Source: AP-16 sp036395835 (GTDB lineage Bacteria; Pseudomonadota; Alphaproteobacteria; Rhizobiales; Xanthobacteraceae). Taken from it: 11,612 nt of DNA. Shown in pieces: positions 1 through 6,745 of the stretch. The notes beneath the pieces are model-generated. The model saw only the letters and a program-made list of their open reading frames with translations. It searched no databases and had not been told where the DNA came from. The DNA lies in the NCBI GenBank assembly GCA_036395835.1, contig DASWCW010000296.1:1-11612 (forward strand), given 5' to 3'. How positions within the stretch are numbered: position 1 is the stretch's first letter; every line of letters starts with the position of its first letter. A program made the translations under genes and the position numbers.

Positions 1-1248
1 GCGCAAGTGCAGCAGCTCGTGTCTCCCATTGCGCTTTATCCGGACTCGCTCTTGGCGCAGGTCCTGACGGCCTCGACCTATCCGCTCGAAGTCGTCATGG
101 CCGCGCGCTGGTCCAAGGACAACCCGAACGTCAAGGGCCAGGAGCTTGAAAATGCGATGCGGCAGCAGCCGTGGGAGGAAAGCGTCAAAGGTTTGACCTC
201 AGTTCACGATGTGCTGTTCCTCATGAGCGAGAAGCTCGATTGGACGCAGCAGCTCGGCGAGGCGTTTCTGGCGCAGCCCGACGATATCACCAAGGCGGTC
301 CAGGTCCTGCGCGCCAGGGCGGAAGCGGCCGGCAATCTGAAACCCGACGAACACGTGAAGGTCATCAAGAAGCCTCCGCCGCCCGGCTACGCGGGGCCGG
401 CACCCGAGGTCGTCTACTACATCGAGCCGGTGGAGCCGGAGGTCTATTACGTGCCGGTCTACGACCCGATCGTCGTCTTCGGCGTCGGCTATTGGTCCAC
501 CATCTACATCGCCCCGCCGTTCTTCTGGTATCCGGTCTGGTGGACGCCGGGCCCGATCTGGGGCTGGGGGCCGGCCTTCTTCGTCGGGCCGGCGGTATGG
601 TGCGGCTATCACTGGTATTCCGGCGGCGTCGTCGTCAACACGGTGCTGTTCAGCAAGTATAGCGGGAAGCCGCACCCCGGCGGTCCCCAATTCCAGAAGG
701 TGAGCTTCCATCCCGAGCATCGCGGCGGCGTCCCCTTCAAGAACCAGTCGCTTCATCAGCAGTACGGCAAGCTGGGCGGCGGCCCGAAGGGCGGCAGTCC
801 CAAGCTCGGCGGCCCCGGCGGCCCCAAGGGAGGCGCGAAGACTCTCTCCGCCACTGGCGCCGGCGGCACCGGCCACAAGCCTGGCGGGAGCGGTCCCAAG
901 GGCGGCACCAAGACGCTGTCCAGCACTGGCGGCGGCACCGGTACCGGTCACAAGCCGGGCGGCAGCGGTCCCAAGGGAGGCACCAAGACGCTGTCCAGCA
1001 CGGGCGGCGGTGGCGGCACCAGCCATAAACCTGGCGGTGGCGGCGGCAGTGGCCCCAAGGGCGTCAAGACCTTTAGCAGCTCCAGCGGCGGCGGGGGTGC
1101 CGGTGGCGGCTTCAAAGGCGGCGGCCCCAAGGGCGGCGGTGGCGGCGGCGGAGCCACCAGCTTCCGGAGCGTGGGCGGCGGCGGAGGCGGCGGCGGCGGC
1201 CCCAAGCCCGGTGGCGGGGGCGGTGGTCCGCCACCAAAGCATCATTGA
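1..1248 (+). CDS. DUF3300 domain protein, 5' truncated by the window, Gly-rich C-terminal tail
   Basis: The frame is open from base 1 (Ala-Gln-Val...), so the true start and probably a signal peptide lie upstream; the GTG at 7 is unlikely to be the start. The N-terminal part carries the DUF3300 signature (LVSPIALYPDSLLAQVL, then STYPLEVVMAARW) and covers about nt 1-660. The later part of this domain is very aromatic (YWSTIYIAPPFFWYPVWW and following, about nt 490-640), typical of the family. From about nt 770 to the stop the protein is a low-complexity Gly/Pro/Lys/Ser tail with four degenerate repeats and long Gly runs, ending PPPKHH. DUF3300 proteins are usually predicted to be exported or envelope-associated, but their biochemical role is not established. 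It stands alone, followed at once by a terminator. The family call is firm; the function is unknown. Confidence 0.9.
   Translation, partial: AQVQQLVSPIALYPDSLLAQVLTASTYPLEVVMAARWSKDNPNVKGQELENAMRQQPWEESVKGLTSVHDVLFLMSEKLDWTQQLGEAFLAQPDDITKAVQVLRARAEAAGNLKPDEHVKVIKKPPPPGYAGPAPEVVYYIEPVEPEVYYVPVYDPIVVFGVGYWSTIYIAPPFFWYPVWWTPGPIWGWGPAFFVGPAVWCGYHWYSGGVVVNTVLFSKYSGKPHPGGPQFQKVSFHPEHRGGVPFKNQSLHQQYGKLGGGPKGGSPKLGGPGGPKGGAKTLSATGAGGTGHKPGGSGPKGGTKTLSSTGGGTGTGHKPGGSGPKGGTKTLSSTGGGGGTSHKPGGGGGSGPKGVKTFSSSSGGGGAGGGFKGGGPKGGGGGGGATSFRSVGGGGGGGGGPKPGGGGGGPPPKHH
823..1125 (+). repeat. Four degenerate in-frame Gly-rich repeats in the DUF3300 tail
   Basis: Four consecutive units of 24, 25, 28 and 24 codons each begin Pro-Lys-Gly, at nt 823, 895, 970 and 1054. 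The core pattern is PKGG(A/T)KTLS(A/S)TGGG...HKPGGSG. Units 2 and 3 are nearly identical in their first 13 residues. Unit 4 is eroded (PKGVKTFSSSS). The repeat length is a multiple of three, so copy-number change would keep the frame. Function is unknown; such tails are often disordered. Confidence 0.8.
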
Positions 1249-1271
1249 GCCCCAGGTCGACCAAACGACAC

Positions 1272-1306
1272 AGGCCGGATGCAACAGCATCCGGCCTCTT
1301 TATTTA
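1272..1306 (+). terminator. Intrinsic terminator after the DUF3300 gene
   Basis: A perfect 11-bp stem (1272-1282 with 1287-1297, arm AGGCCGGATGC) closes a four-base loop AACA and is followed by CTTTATTTA. It starts 24 bases after the DUF3300 stop. The opposite strand has a weaker T-rich run past the stem (TGTCGTTTGG), so it may also stop transcription arriving from the convergent minus-strand gene that ends at 1322. Confidence 0.9.
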
Positions 1307-1321
1307 CATGCGCGTGACGAC

Positions 1322-2842
1322 TTATTCGGCTGCGCTCGGCAGCGGTGGGACCTCGCAGCCGGTGACGCAGCAGCGGCCGGGCTGCTTCGAGACGCGCCGG
1401 CCGTCGGCGAGAACGCCGCGGTCGAGCAGGTCCTCGATCAGCGCCGCCTTCTCGCTCACCGGATAGCTGCGCCAGATCTCGCGCTTCATGGCTTCGGGCG
1501 AGCCGCCGCCGTGGAGCGAGATCAGCGAATACCAGCCGCCCTGATGCGAGGCGGTGAGATCCTCGACCAGGCGAGCGACCTCGAGGCGCTGCGCCGCCGG
1601 AATGTCGGCGCGCCCGGCGAGCACGGCAGAGAGCGAGGCCTGCGTCGCGGGATTATGGTCCTCGTCGGGACCGGGCAGCGCCACGATGAGCCCTCCGGAG
1701 AGATCGTGGGCCAGCCGGTGCATGTCGTAGATCTGGGTCGAGAGCAGCAGCTTGCCGATGTTGGCGAACACCGCATCGGGCGCGATCGAGCCGGCCGCGT
1801 TGGTTCTGCCGTAGACCGAGGCCGCCACCCCGCAGGCGAAAAATCCCTCGACGATCTTGATGAGCTCGACCATGGCGTCGCGCACGTGGGCGTGGCGCTC
1901 TGGATCGAGCCCGTTCGCCTCGATCATCAGCGCGGCGGCGCCGATCAAGAGATCGCCGAACCCGGCGCGCGCGCCGATGCAGGAATGGCGGTGATGCGTC
2001 GCATAGGAGGTGGTCAGCACCGCCGCCTCCTCGCACTCGCCGGCGAGAAACACCCGCTCCCACGGCACGAACACGTCCTCGAACAGCACGACGCCGGTCG
2101 ATTGTCCGTAGCGCGCCGAAAATTTCGCCGCGGCCTCGCCCGGACGGCCCGCCGGCCGTGCCGCAACGGTCACGCCGGCGGCATCGACCGGCACGGCGCA
2201 GCAGACCGCGAACGCGGAATCTTCCGGCCGCATCCGCCGGCACGGCATCACCAGAAATTCGTGCACATAGGGCGCCGCGGTCACGATCGCCTTGGCGCCG
2301 CGGATGACGATGCCATCGTTTCGGCGCTCCGCGATATGGACGTAGACGTCGGGATTTTGCTGTTCGCTCGGGCGCTTGCTGCGGTCGCCCTTGGCATCCG
2401 TCATGGCGATCCCGAGCGCGAGGTCCTCCTCCTGGACCCGCTGCAGATACGCCAGCAGCCGCTGATGATAATCGGTGCCGTGCGCGGCATCGGCCGCCTG
2501 CGTCGCCTCGAAGCAGGCATTGAGCGCGTCGTGGCTCAGATAGCGCTGGGCGCAGCCGCAGCGGCGGCACAACAGGCGGACCGCCTCGAGCTTGTAGAGC
2601 AGGTCGGTCGAGCTCGCGTCGATCGCCAGCATGCGCGGCACGCCGGCGCCGTCATTGCTTTGCGCGATCATCAGCGGCGCGTGCGCGGGATTCTTGGCAA
2701 AATCATAGCTCACGCCGAGCGCGGCGATGCCGGGCGCAAGCCGCGGGTCATCGGCGACGCTCTCGACCGCATGCCCGTCGATGAACACGCGCGGCGAATA
2801 GCGGCGCAGCGACTCGCGATAATCGGCGGCCGACATGAACAT
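1322..2842 (-). CDS. 4-hydroxyphenylacetate 3-hydroxylase / 4-hydroxybutyryl-CoA dehydratase family protein
   Basis: This 506-residue protein has the length and layout of the HpaB/AbfD family, which has an acyl-CoA-dehydrogenase-like fold and uses flavin. Visible marks are the N-terminal MSAADYRESLRRYSPRVF, MTDAKGDRSKRP at 147-158 (the conserved MTDpKGDRs loop), DGIVIRGAK at 177-185, VFVPWERVFL at 257-266, GDLLIGAAAL at 296-305 and a C-terminal SLHGGGSPEA at 442-451. Overall it resembles clostridial 4-hydroxybutyryl-CoA dehydratase more than HpaB itself. In that enzyme a [4Fe-4S] cluster is held by Cys99, Cys103, His292 and Cys299. By eye these positions align with Cys97, Tyr101, His284 and Ala291 here, so the cluster is probably absent. 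The protein could instead be an FADH2-dependent monooxygenase or a cluster-free acyl-CoA enzyme; no flavin reductase is in view. The ATG start has AAGGAG six bases upstream. It lies 88 bases downstream of the crotonase gene, likely in the same operon. The C-terminus carries three extra cysteines (491, 492, 496). Confidence 0.88.
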   Translation of the reverse strand: MFMSAADYRESLRRYSPRVFIDGHAVESVADDPRLAPGIAALGVSYDFAKNPAHAPLMIAQSNDGAGVPRMLAIDASSTDLLYKLEAVRLLCRRCGCAQRYLSHDALNACFEATQAADAAHGTDYHQRLLAYLQRVQEEDLALGIAMTDAKGDRSKRPSEQQNPDVYVHIAERRNDGIVIRGAKAIVTAAPYVHEFLVMPCRRMRPEDSAFAVCCAVPVDAAGVTVAARPAGRPGEAAAKFSARYGQSTGVVLFEDVFVPWERVFLAGECEEAAVLTTSYATHHRHSCIGARAGFGDLLIGAAALMIEANGLDPERHAHVRDAMVELIKIVEGFFACGVAASVYGRTNAAGSIAPDAVFANIGKLLLSTQIYDMHRLAHDLSGGLIVALPGPDEDHNPATQASLSAVLAGRADIPAAQRLEVARLVEDLTASHQGGWYSLISLHGGGSPEAMKREIWRSYPVSEKAALIEDLLDRGVLADGRRVSKQPGRCCVTGCEVPPLPSAAE

Positions 2843-2848
2843 GGCAAT

Positions 2849-2854
2849 CTCCTT
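2849..2854 (-). promoter_or_regulatory. Ribosome binding site of the HpaB/AbfD-family gene
   Basis: On the minus strand AAGGAG lies six bases before the ATG at 2842. This supports that ATG over the in-frame ATG two codons later (2836). Confidence 0.75.
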
Positions 2855-2930
2855 GCATTGGCTCGATCGCTAGCATGGTTCCGAACAGACATGCAGACGT
2901 GCATCGCATCCCGTTCCCGGGAGCTGAGAC

Positions 2931-3746
2931 TCATCGTCCCGAGAACGCCGGCTTGCGCTTCTCGACATAATGGGCGACGCCCTCGCGGAAATCCTCGCTG
3001 GCGAAGCTCGCCGCCATCTCTTGATCGGCGGTCTCGATCGCTTGCGCCAGGGTCTGGAATCGAGCCTCCCACAGCTGGCGTTTCATCACCCGCATCGATC
3101 GCGGGGAGACCGCATCGGCAAGCGCCGAGGCATAGGCGCGAACTTGATCCATCAGCTCGCCCGGCGGGGTCACGCGGTCGACCAATCGCAAGCGCAGTGC
3201 CTCCTCGGCGCCGACGCGCCGTGCCGAGAGCAAAAGGTCGAGCGCTCCGGAGAGCCCGATGAGGCTCGGCAAGGTCCAGCTGATGCCGTGCTCGGCGATG
3301 AGCCCGCGGCGGGAGAACGCGGTCGTGAACTGCGCCTCCGGAGCCGCGAAACGCAGGTCGCAATAGAGCGCGAGCACGAGGCCGAGCCCAGCGCAGGGGC
3401 CGTTGACGGCGGCGATGATCGGCTTGGGCACCGCGGGGAAATACGAGTAGCGTTTTTGGAAATCGGGCCGGGCGCTCGGATCGAATGGCGGGACTTGCGA
3501 GGCCGCGCCCGCGCCGCGGCCCTCGGTGAGCCGCGAGAGCGTGGCCATGTCCGCGCCGGCGCAGAAGCCGCGGCCGGCACCGGTGAGCACGATCACCCGC
3601 ACCTCGTCCGCGTCGGCCGCCCCGCGCATCGCCTCGCGCACTTCCTCGCCCATGTTCGGCGTCCAGGCATTGAGACGGTCCGGTCGATCGAGCGTGATCG
3701 TCGCGATGCGCCCGGCGATCTCGTAGCGTATCTCCTGATAGGACAT
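2931..3746 (-). CDS. Enoyl-CoA hydratase/isomerase (crotonase family)
   Basis: This 271-residue protein has the size of a single-domain crotonase, a family that acts on acyl-CoA thioesters in the cytoplasm. It opens with YEIAGRIATITLDRPDRLNAW (residues 8-28). The oxyanion-hole segments are GFCAGADM (60-67) and AAVNGPCAGLGLVLA (112-126). Then come AFSRRGLIAEHG (143-154) and the C-terminal helical part. At the position of the first catalytic Glu of rat mitochondrial hydratase (Glu144) I read Phe144. The second (Glu164) aligns by eye with Asp170. Glu152 in the IAEHG segment is the probable acid/base, as in isomerase-like members such as PaaG, where an Asp sits nearby. The reading frame extends to 4121, but that part overlaps the divergent OmpA-like gene. 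ATG 3746 begins the family-typical N-terminus and has AAGGGAAG just upstream. Probable first gene of an operon with the HpaB/AbfD-family gene; exact substrate unknown. Confidence 0.92.
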   Translation of the reverse strand: MSYQEIRYEIAGRIATITLDRPDRLNAWTPNMGEEVREAMRGAADADEVRVIVLTGAGRGFCAGADMATLSRLTEGRGAGAASQVPPFDPSARPDFQKRYSYFPAVPKPIIAAVNGPCAGLGLVLALYCDLRFAAPEAQFTTAFSRRGLIAEHGISWTLPSLIGLSGALDLLLSARRVGAEEALRLRLVDRVTPPGELMDQVRAYASALADAVSPRSMRVMKRQLWEARFQTLAQAIETADQEMAASFASEDFREGVAHYVEKRKPAFSGR

Positions 3747-3771
3747 GTCGCTTCCCTTTCGGCTCGCCGGA

Positions 3772-3777
3772 ATATTA
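3772..3777 (-). promoter_or_regulatory. Possible -10 element for the crotonase operon
   Basis: On the minus strand TAATAT sits 25 bases before the crotonase ATG, in otherwise GC-rich DNA. I find no convincing -35 at standard spacing, so this is tentative. It lies in the 214-base gap between the crotonase gene and the divergent OmpA-like gene, which must hold promoters for both; no clear promoter is visible for the OmpA-like gene. Confidence 0.25.
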
Positions 3778-3960
3778 GGGGACAAACGCCCGATCCCCGC
3801 AAACCGCGTCGCCGGGCCGAGATAGCACGTTCCCCAAAACCCCGGCCGCGCCTGCCTCGTCAGAGCCGACGCGCTCTCAGCCGTTCTCCTGGAGCCTTGC
3901 CATAGTCCGAGCACGATTGTGTGGCGTGTGCCTGCCGCATTCCCTTTCCGAGGCAGGAAC

Positions 3961-5784
3961 ATGAGCCCGATTTGCAAGAACCAGACACTTCTCGCGAGCA
4001 CATTCATGATTGCAGCCTTGGCGCTGGGCTGCGGCTCCCTTGCGGCGCAGGTCGCCCCTTCGACGTCGCCGCGATTGCTGGCGCAGGCCGAACCGCAAAA
4101 GCTCGGCGAGGAGCGGCGCAAAGAGCAGCAGCCGGGTCAGCCAGGGGCGAAGCCGCAAACCCAGCAACAACAGCCCTCGCAAGGTCCGCAGCGCCGGCCC
4201 GGCGCGCAGGGCCAGCCCCAGGGTACCTCGCAACAGCAGGAACGTCAGGAACGCCGCCAGCCTCCGGGCGCGCCGCAGCCCGGTCAGCCACGCACGACGC
4301 AGCAGCCGACGCCGCCTCCGCAGCGCGAGCAAACCCAGCAGGAACGCCGCCAGCCTCCGGGAACCGAGCAACCCGGCCCGGCCCAGCCGCGAACGACCCA
4401 GCAACCGGGGCAGCCGAGGGGCACCCCGCCTGATCAGCGCGAGCAGACCCAGCAGGAGCGCCGGCAAGTTCCGGGAACTCAGCAGCCCGGTCCGACGCCG
4501 CCGCCGCGAACGACCCAACCCGGCCCCGGCCAGGCTCCGGGCGTGCAGCCCGGTCCCGCCCAGCCCCGAACCACCCAGCAGCCCGGCCAGCCTCCCGGCA
4601 CGCCGGCGCAAAGGTCGCAACAGCCAGGTCAGGCTCCCGGGGCTCAGCCCGGCCCGGCCCAGCCGCGCACGACCCAACCCGGCCCGGGTCCGGGCACGCC
4701 GGCGCAACCGCAAACCACGCAACAGCCTCCGGGCCAGCCGCCCGGCGCGCCGCGCCGCGACCAGCGCCCGCCGGCGCCGGGCACGCCGGCGCCGGGCACG
4801 CCGGCTCCCTCACAAAATGTGCAACCGGTTCAGCCCCTGCCGGGCGCGCCGGGTCGCCCCGGTGGAGCCGCCGTCGATACGCGCCAGCAGCAGCAGCAAT
4901 TCGAGACGCTGCGCCAGCAGCGCCAGGAGCGCGTCGAGAACAACGGGCAACGCACCGTGATCGAGGAGCCCGATCACCGCATGATCATTCGCGAGAGCGG
5001 CCGCGTATTCGTGCGCCACGACGAAGTGGAACGCTTCCGCCTGATCGGAGGGGACGTGCGCGTCGAGCGCCGTCCCGGCGAAATCATCACGGTAATGAGG
5101 CGCCCGGGCGACGTGGAGATCGTGACCTATGTCGACGACAACGGGCGCCTGCTGCGCCGGGTGCGGCGGACGCGCGACGGCCGCGAGTTCGTCCTGATCG
5201 ACAATCGCTTCCGCGGCCCCGAGCGCGCCGAGATCTTCATCTCGCTGCCGCCGCCGCGCATCGTGATCCCGCGCGAGGAATACATCGTCGAGATGGAATA
5301 CGCGCCGCGGGAGCGAATCTTTGCGGCGCTGGAAGCGCCGCCGATCGAGCGGATCGAGCGCCCCTACACGCTCGACGAGGTTCGCTTCAGCCCGGCGCTG
5401 CGCGACCGCATGCGGCGGGTCGATCTCGATACCATCACTTTCGAGTTCGGATCGTGGCAGGTCCTCCCGGATCAAGTTCCGCTGCTCGCGAATGTCGCCG
5501 AGGGGATCAATGCCGTGGTCCAACGCAATCCCAACGAGGTGTTCCTGGTGGAGGGCCACACCGACGCGGTCGGCAACGACGTCGACAATCTGTCGCTTTC
5601 GGACCGTCGCGCCGAATCCGTCGCCGTCATCCTCAGCCAGAATTTCCAGGTGCCGCCCGAGAATTTGACCACGCAGGGCTACGGCGCCCAGCAGCTCAAG
5701 GTACAGACGCCCGGGCCCTCGCGGGAAAACCGCCGCGTCACCATTCGGCGCATCACGCCGCTCTTGACCGGCTCCTCGCAATGA
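3961..5784 (+). CDS. OmpA-family outer-membrane protein with Pro/Gln-rich N-terminal half
   Basis: The ATG at 3961 is chosen over the in-frame GTG at 3919: it has GAGG seven bases upstream and begins a signal-like sequence (basic KNQ, then TLLASTFMIAALALG). Cleavage may follow the SLA/AQ region; ALGC at residues 20-23 only weakly resembles a lipobox. Of 607 residues, about 41-307 are a Pro/Gln/Gly/Arg-rich, probably disordered stretch with repeats. Residues about 307-486 form a charged, beta-rich middle part (RVFVRHDEVERFRLIGGDV and similar) of unknown role. Residues about 487-600 are an OmpA C-terminal domain: FEFGSWQVLPDQ, then VEGHTDAVG with Asp535 and NLSLSDRRAESV with Arg550. These two are 15 residues apart, like the peptidoglycan (diaminopimelate) ligands Asp271 and Arg286 of Acinetobacter OmpA. 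It probably tethers the envelope to peptidoglycan. There is no beta-barrel domain, so it is not a classical OmpA porin. Divergent from the crotonase gene and convergent with the Tim44-like gene. Confidence 0.92.
   Translation: MSPICKNQTLLASTFMIAALALGCGSLAAQVAPSTSPRLLAQAEPQKLGEERRKEQQPGQPGAKPQTQQQQPSQGPQRRPGAQGQPQGTSQQQERQERRQPPGAPQPGQPRTTQQPTPPPQREQTQQERRQPPGTEQPGPAQPRTTQQPGQPRGTPPDQREQTQQERRQVPGTQQPGPTPPPRTTQPGPGQAPGVQPGPAQPRTTQQPGQPPGTPAQRSQQPGQAPGAQPGPAQPRTTQPGPGPGTPAQPQTTQQPPGQPPGAPRRDQRPPAPGTPAPGTPAPSQNVQPVQPLPGAPGRPGGAAVDTRQQQQQFETLRQQRQERVENNGQRTVIEEPDHRMIIRESGRVFVRHDEVERFRLIGGDVRVERRPGEIITVMRRPGDVEIVTYVDDNGRLLRRVRRTRDGREFVLIDNRFRGPERAEIFISLPPPRIVIPREEYIVEMEYAPRERIFAALEAPPIERIERPYTLDEVRFSPALRDRMRRVDLDTITFEFGSWQVLPDQVPLLANVAEGINAVVQRNPNEVFLVEGHTDAVGNDVDNLSLSDRRAESVAVILSQNFQVPPENLTTQGYGAQQLKVQTPGPSRENRRVTIRRITPLLTGSSQ
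4246..4770 (+). repeat. Pro/Gln-rich imperfect repeats within the OmpA-like gene
   Basis: A low-complexity coding segment in which the motif Pro-Arg-Thr-Thr-Gln recurs five times, with its Arg codon at 4291, 4390, 4507, 4567 and 4666. The motif is embedded in PGQPPGTP-like and QREQTQQERRQ-like blocks. A degenerate sixth copy (PQTTQQ) follows. The spacing (99, 117, 60, 99 bases) is irregular but in frame, suggesting growth and decay by in-frame duplication. Confidence 0.75.
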
Positions 5785-5803
5785 GGGGCCGCGTGGCGGA
5801 AAT

Positions 5804-6745
5804 CTAGGAAGCCTGCTGGATCGCCGAGAGCAGCCATTGGCCGCCGGGCGCGCGCCGGAACGTCCATAACTCGGTCGCCTGCGTCGGCCGGATCGGATCG
5901 CCCTCGACGACGCGGCCGCTCGCGCGCTCGACCGTCTGGTCGATGAGCGAGAAGCGCATCGCGACCGTCGCATATTCCGCATTGCCCTCGCGCCAGGCTT
6001 CGGCGAGGTCGCCGCTCAGGAGCTTGACGTCGGAGATGCGGTTGACCACGCCGCGGCTGGTGTTCGCGGCGAGATCCTCGGCGAAATACGCCAGCATCTC
6101 CGGCGTGGCGCGGGCTCGCAATGCGCCGAGATCCTCGGCGCCGTAAGCGCTTTGGATTTCGCCGAGCAGGTGCTCGAACGCGTCATAATCCGCTTTGCTG
6201 ATCTCGACATTGCCGCCCGCGGCGGGCGCGGCTCCGCCGGGGGTGCCCTGGGCTGCGCCGGCGCCGGCGCCCGGCATCATTGCGCGCAGCATCGATCCGC
6301 CGCCGCCCGCATAGGCCGGTGCGTGGCGGCGCTGGTACCAGCCCCAGATCAACCGGGCGACGAAGAAGATCAGTGCAACCTGCAGCAACAGCCCGAAGAT
6401 CGAAGCGAAGCCGCCGAGACCGCCGAACAGGCCGTGGCCGAACAGAAGACCGAACAATCCGGCACCGATGAATCCGGCGGCAAGCCCGCCGAACAGCCCG
6501 GGCCGGCCGAACCAGCCGCCAGTTGCCGGCGAGGTCGCCGGCGCGCTTTGCGGCGCCATCGAGCGCTCGACCGGCGCCGCGGCATTCGGCGCGGTCTGTG
6601 TGGCCGCCGGCGGGCTGAACGTTCGCGTGCCGCGGCTGCCGAAACTCGATCCGCCGCCGGCGCGCGCGTTCGCGTCCGCGGCCACGAAGGCGAGGGCGGC
6701 GAGCATCGAAACAAGCACCAATACCGAACGGACGTGGCGGGTCAT
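5804..6745 (-). CDS. Bacterial Tim44-like domain membrane protein
   Basis: This 313-residue protein starts at ATG 6745, which has AGGAG seven bases upstream. Longer starts to 6814 would run through the start of the divergent gene. Residues 1-27 look like a signal peptide or first membrane segment (VRSVLVLVSMLAALAFVA, with Ala-Asn-Ala before Arg28). GSRGTRTFSPP at 36-46 and VERSM at 59-63 are typical of proteobacterial Tim44-like proteins. A Gly/Phe-rich hydrophobic stretch (83-111) is followed by a membrane segment (about 113-133) and a basic turn (WYQRRH). After a Gly/Ala linker, residues about 180-310 form the Tim44-like domain (NVEISKADYDAFEHLL ... ELWTFRRAPGGQWLLSAIQQ). Mitochondrial Tim44 tethers the import motor; the bacterial homologues are inner-membrane proteins whose role is much less clear. 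Its stop is 19 bases from that of the OmpA-like gene. Confidence 0.88.
   Translation of the reverse strand: MTRHVRSVLVLVSMLAALAFVAADANARAGGGSSFGSRGTRTFSPPAATQTAPNAAAPVERSMAPQSAPATSPATGGWFGRPGLFGGLAAGFIGAGLFGLLFGHGLFGGLGGFASIFGLLLQVALIFFVARLIWGWYQRRHAPAYAGGGGSMLRAMMPGAGAGAAQGTPGGAAPAAGGNVEISKADYDAFEHLLGEIQSAYGAEDLGALRARATPEMLAYFAEDLAANTSRGVVNRISDVKLLSGDLAEAWREGNAEYATVAMRFSLIDQTVERASGRVVEGDPIRPTQATELWTFRRAPGGQWLLSAIQQAS

Noticed and set aside
823..1125. CRISPR or non-coding tandem array in the DUF3300 tail
   Set aside because: Units vary in length by whole codons, have no unique spacers and stay in frame, so this is a protein repeat.
199..1290. A 363-codon open frame on - opposite the DUF3300 gene
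   Set aside because: The Ala-rich stretch is only the complement of Gly codons in the DUF3300 tail, and it spans the terminator hairpin.
1010..3262. A 750-codon open frame on + antisense to the HpaB/AbfD-like and crotonase genes
   Set aside because: It starts inside the DUF3300 gene, runs through the terminator and has no domain. Its Arg/His/Asp/Ala-rich composition is typical of the complement of a high-GC coding frame, while the opposite strand encodes clear enzyme families.
3747..4121. N-terminal extension of the crotonase by up to 125 residues
   Set aside because: The extra sequence overlaps the start of the divergent OmpA-like gene, has no crotonase similarity and lacks a ribosome site. 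ATG 3746 matches the family N-terminus.
4010..4960. Long Arg/Ser/Pro-rich open frames in other frames and on the opposite strand of the OmpA-like repeat region
   Set aside because: They come from the repetitive GC-rich codons; only the frame with signal peptide and OmpA domain makes biological sense.
4810..5982. A 390-codon minus-strand open frame across the OmpA domain
   Set aside because: It is antisense to a clear peptidoglycan-binding domain and runs across the convergent junction into the Tim44-like gene; no recognisable motif.
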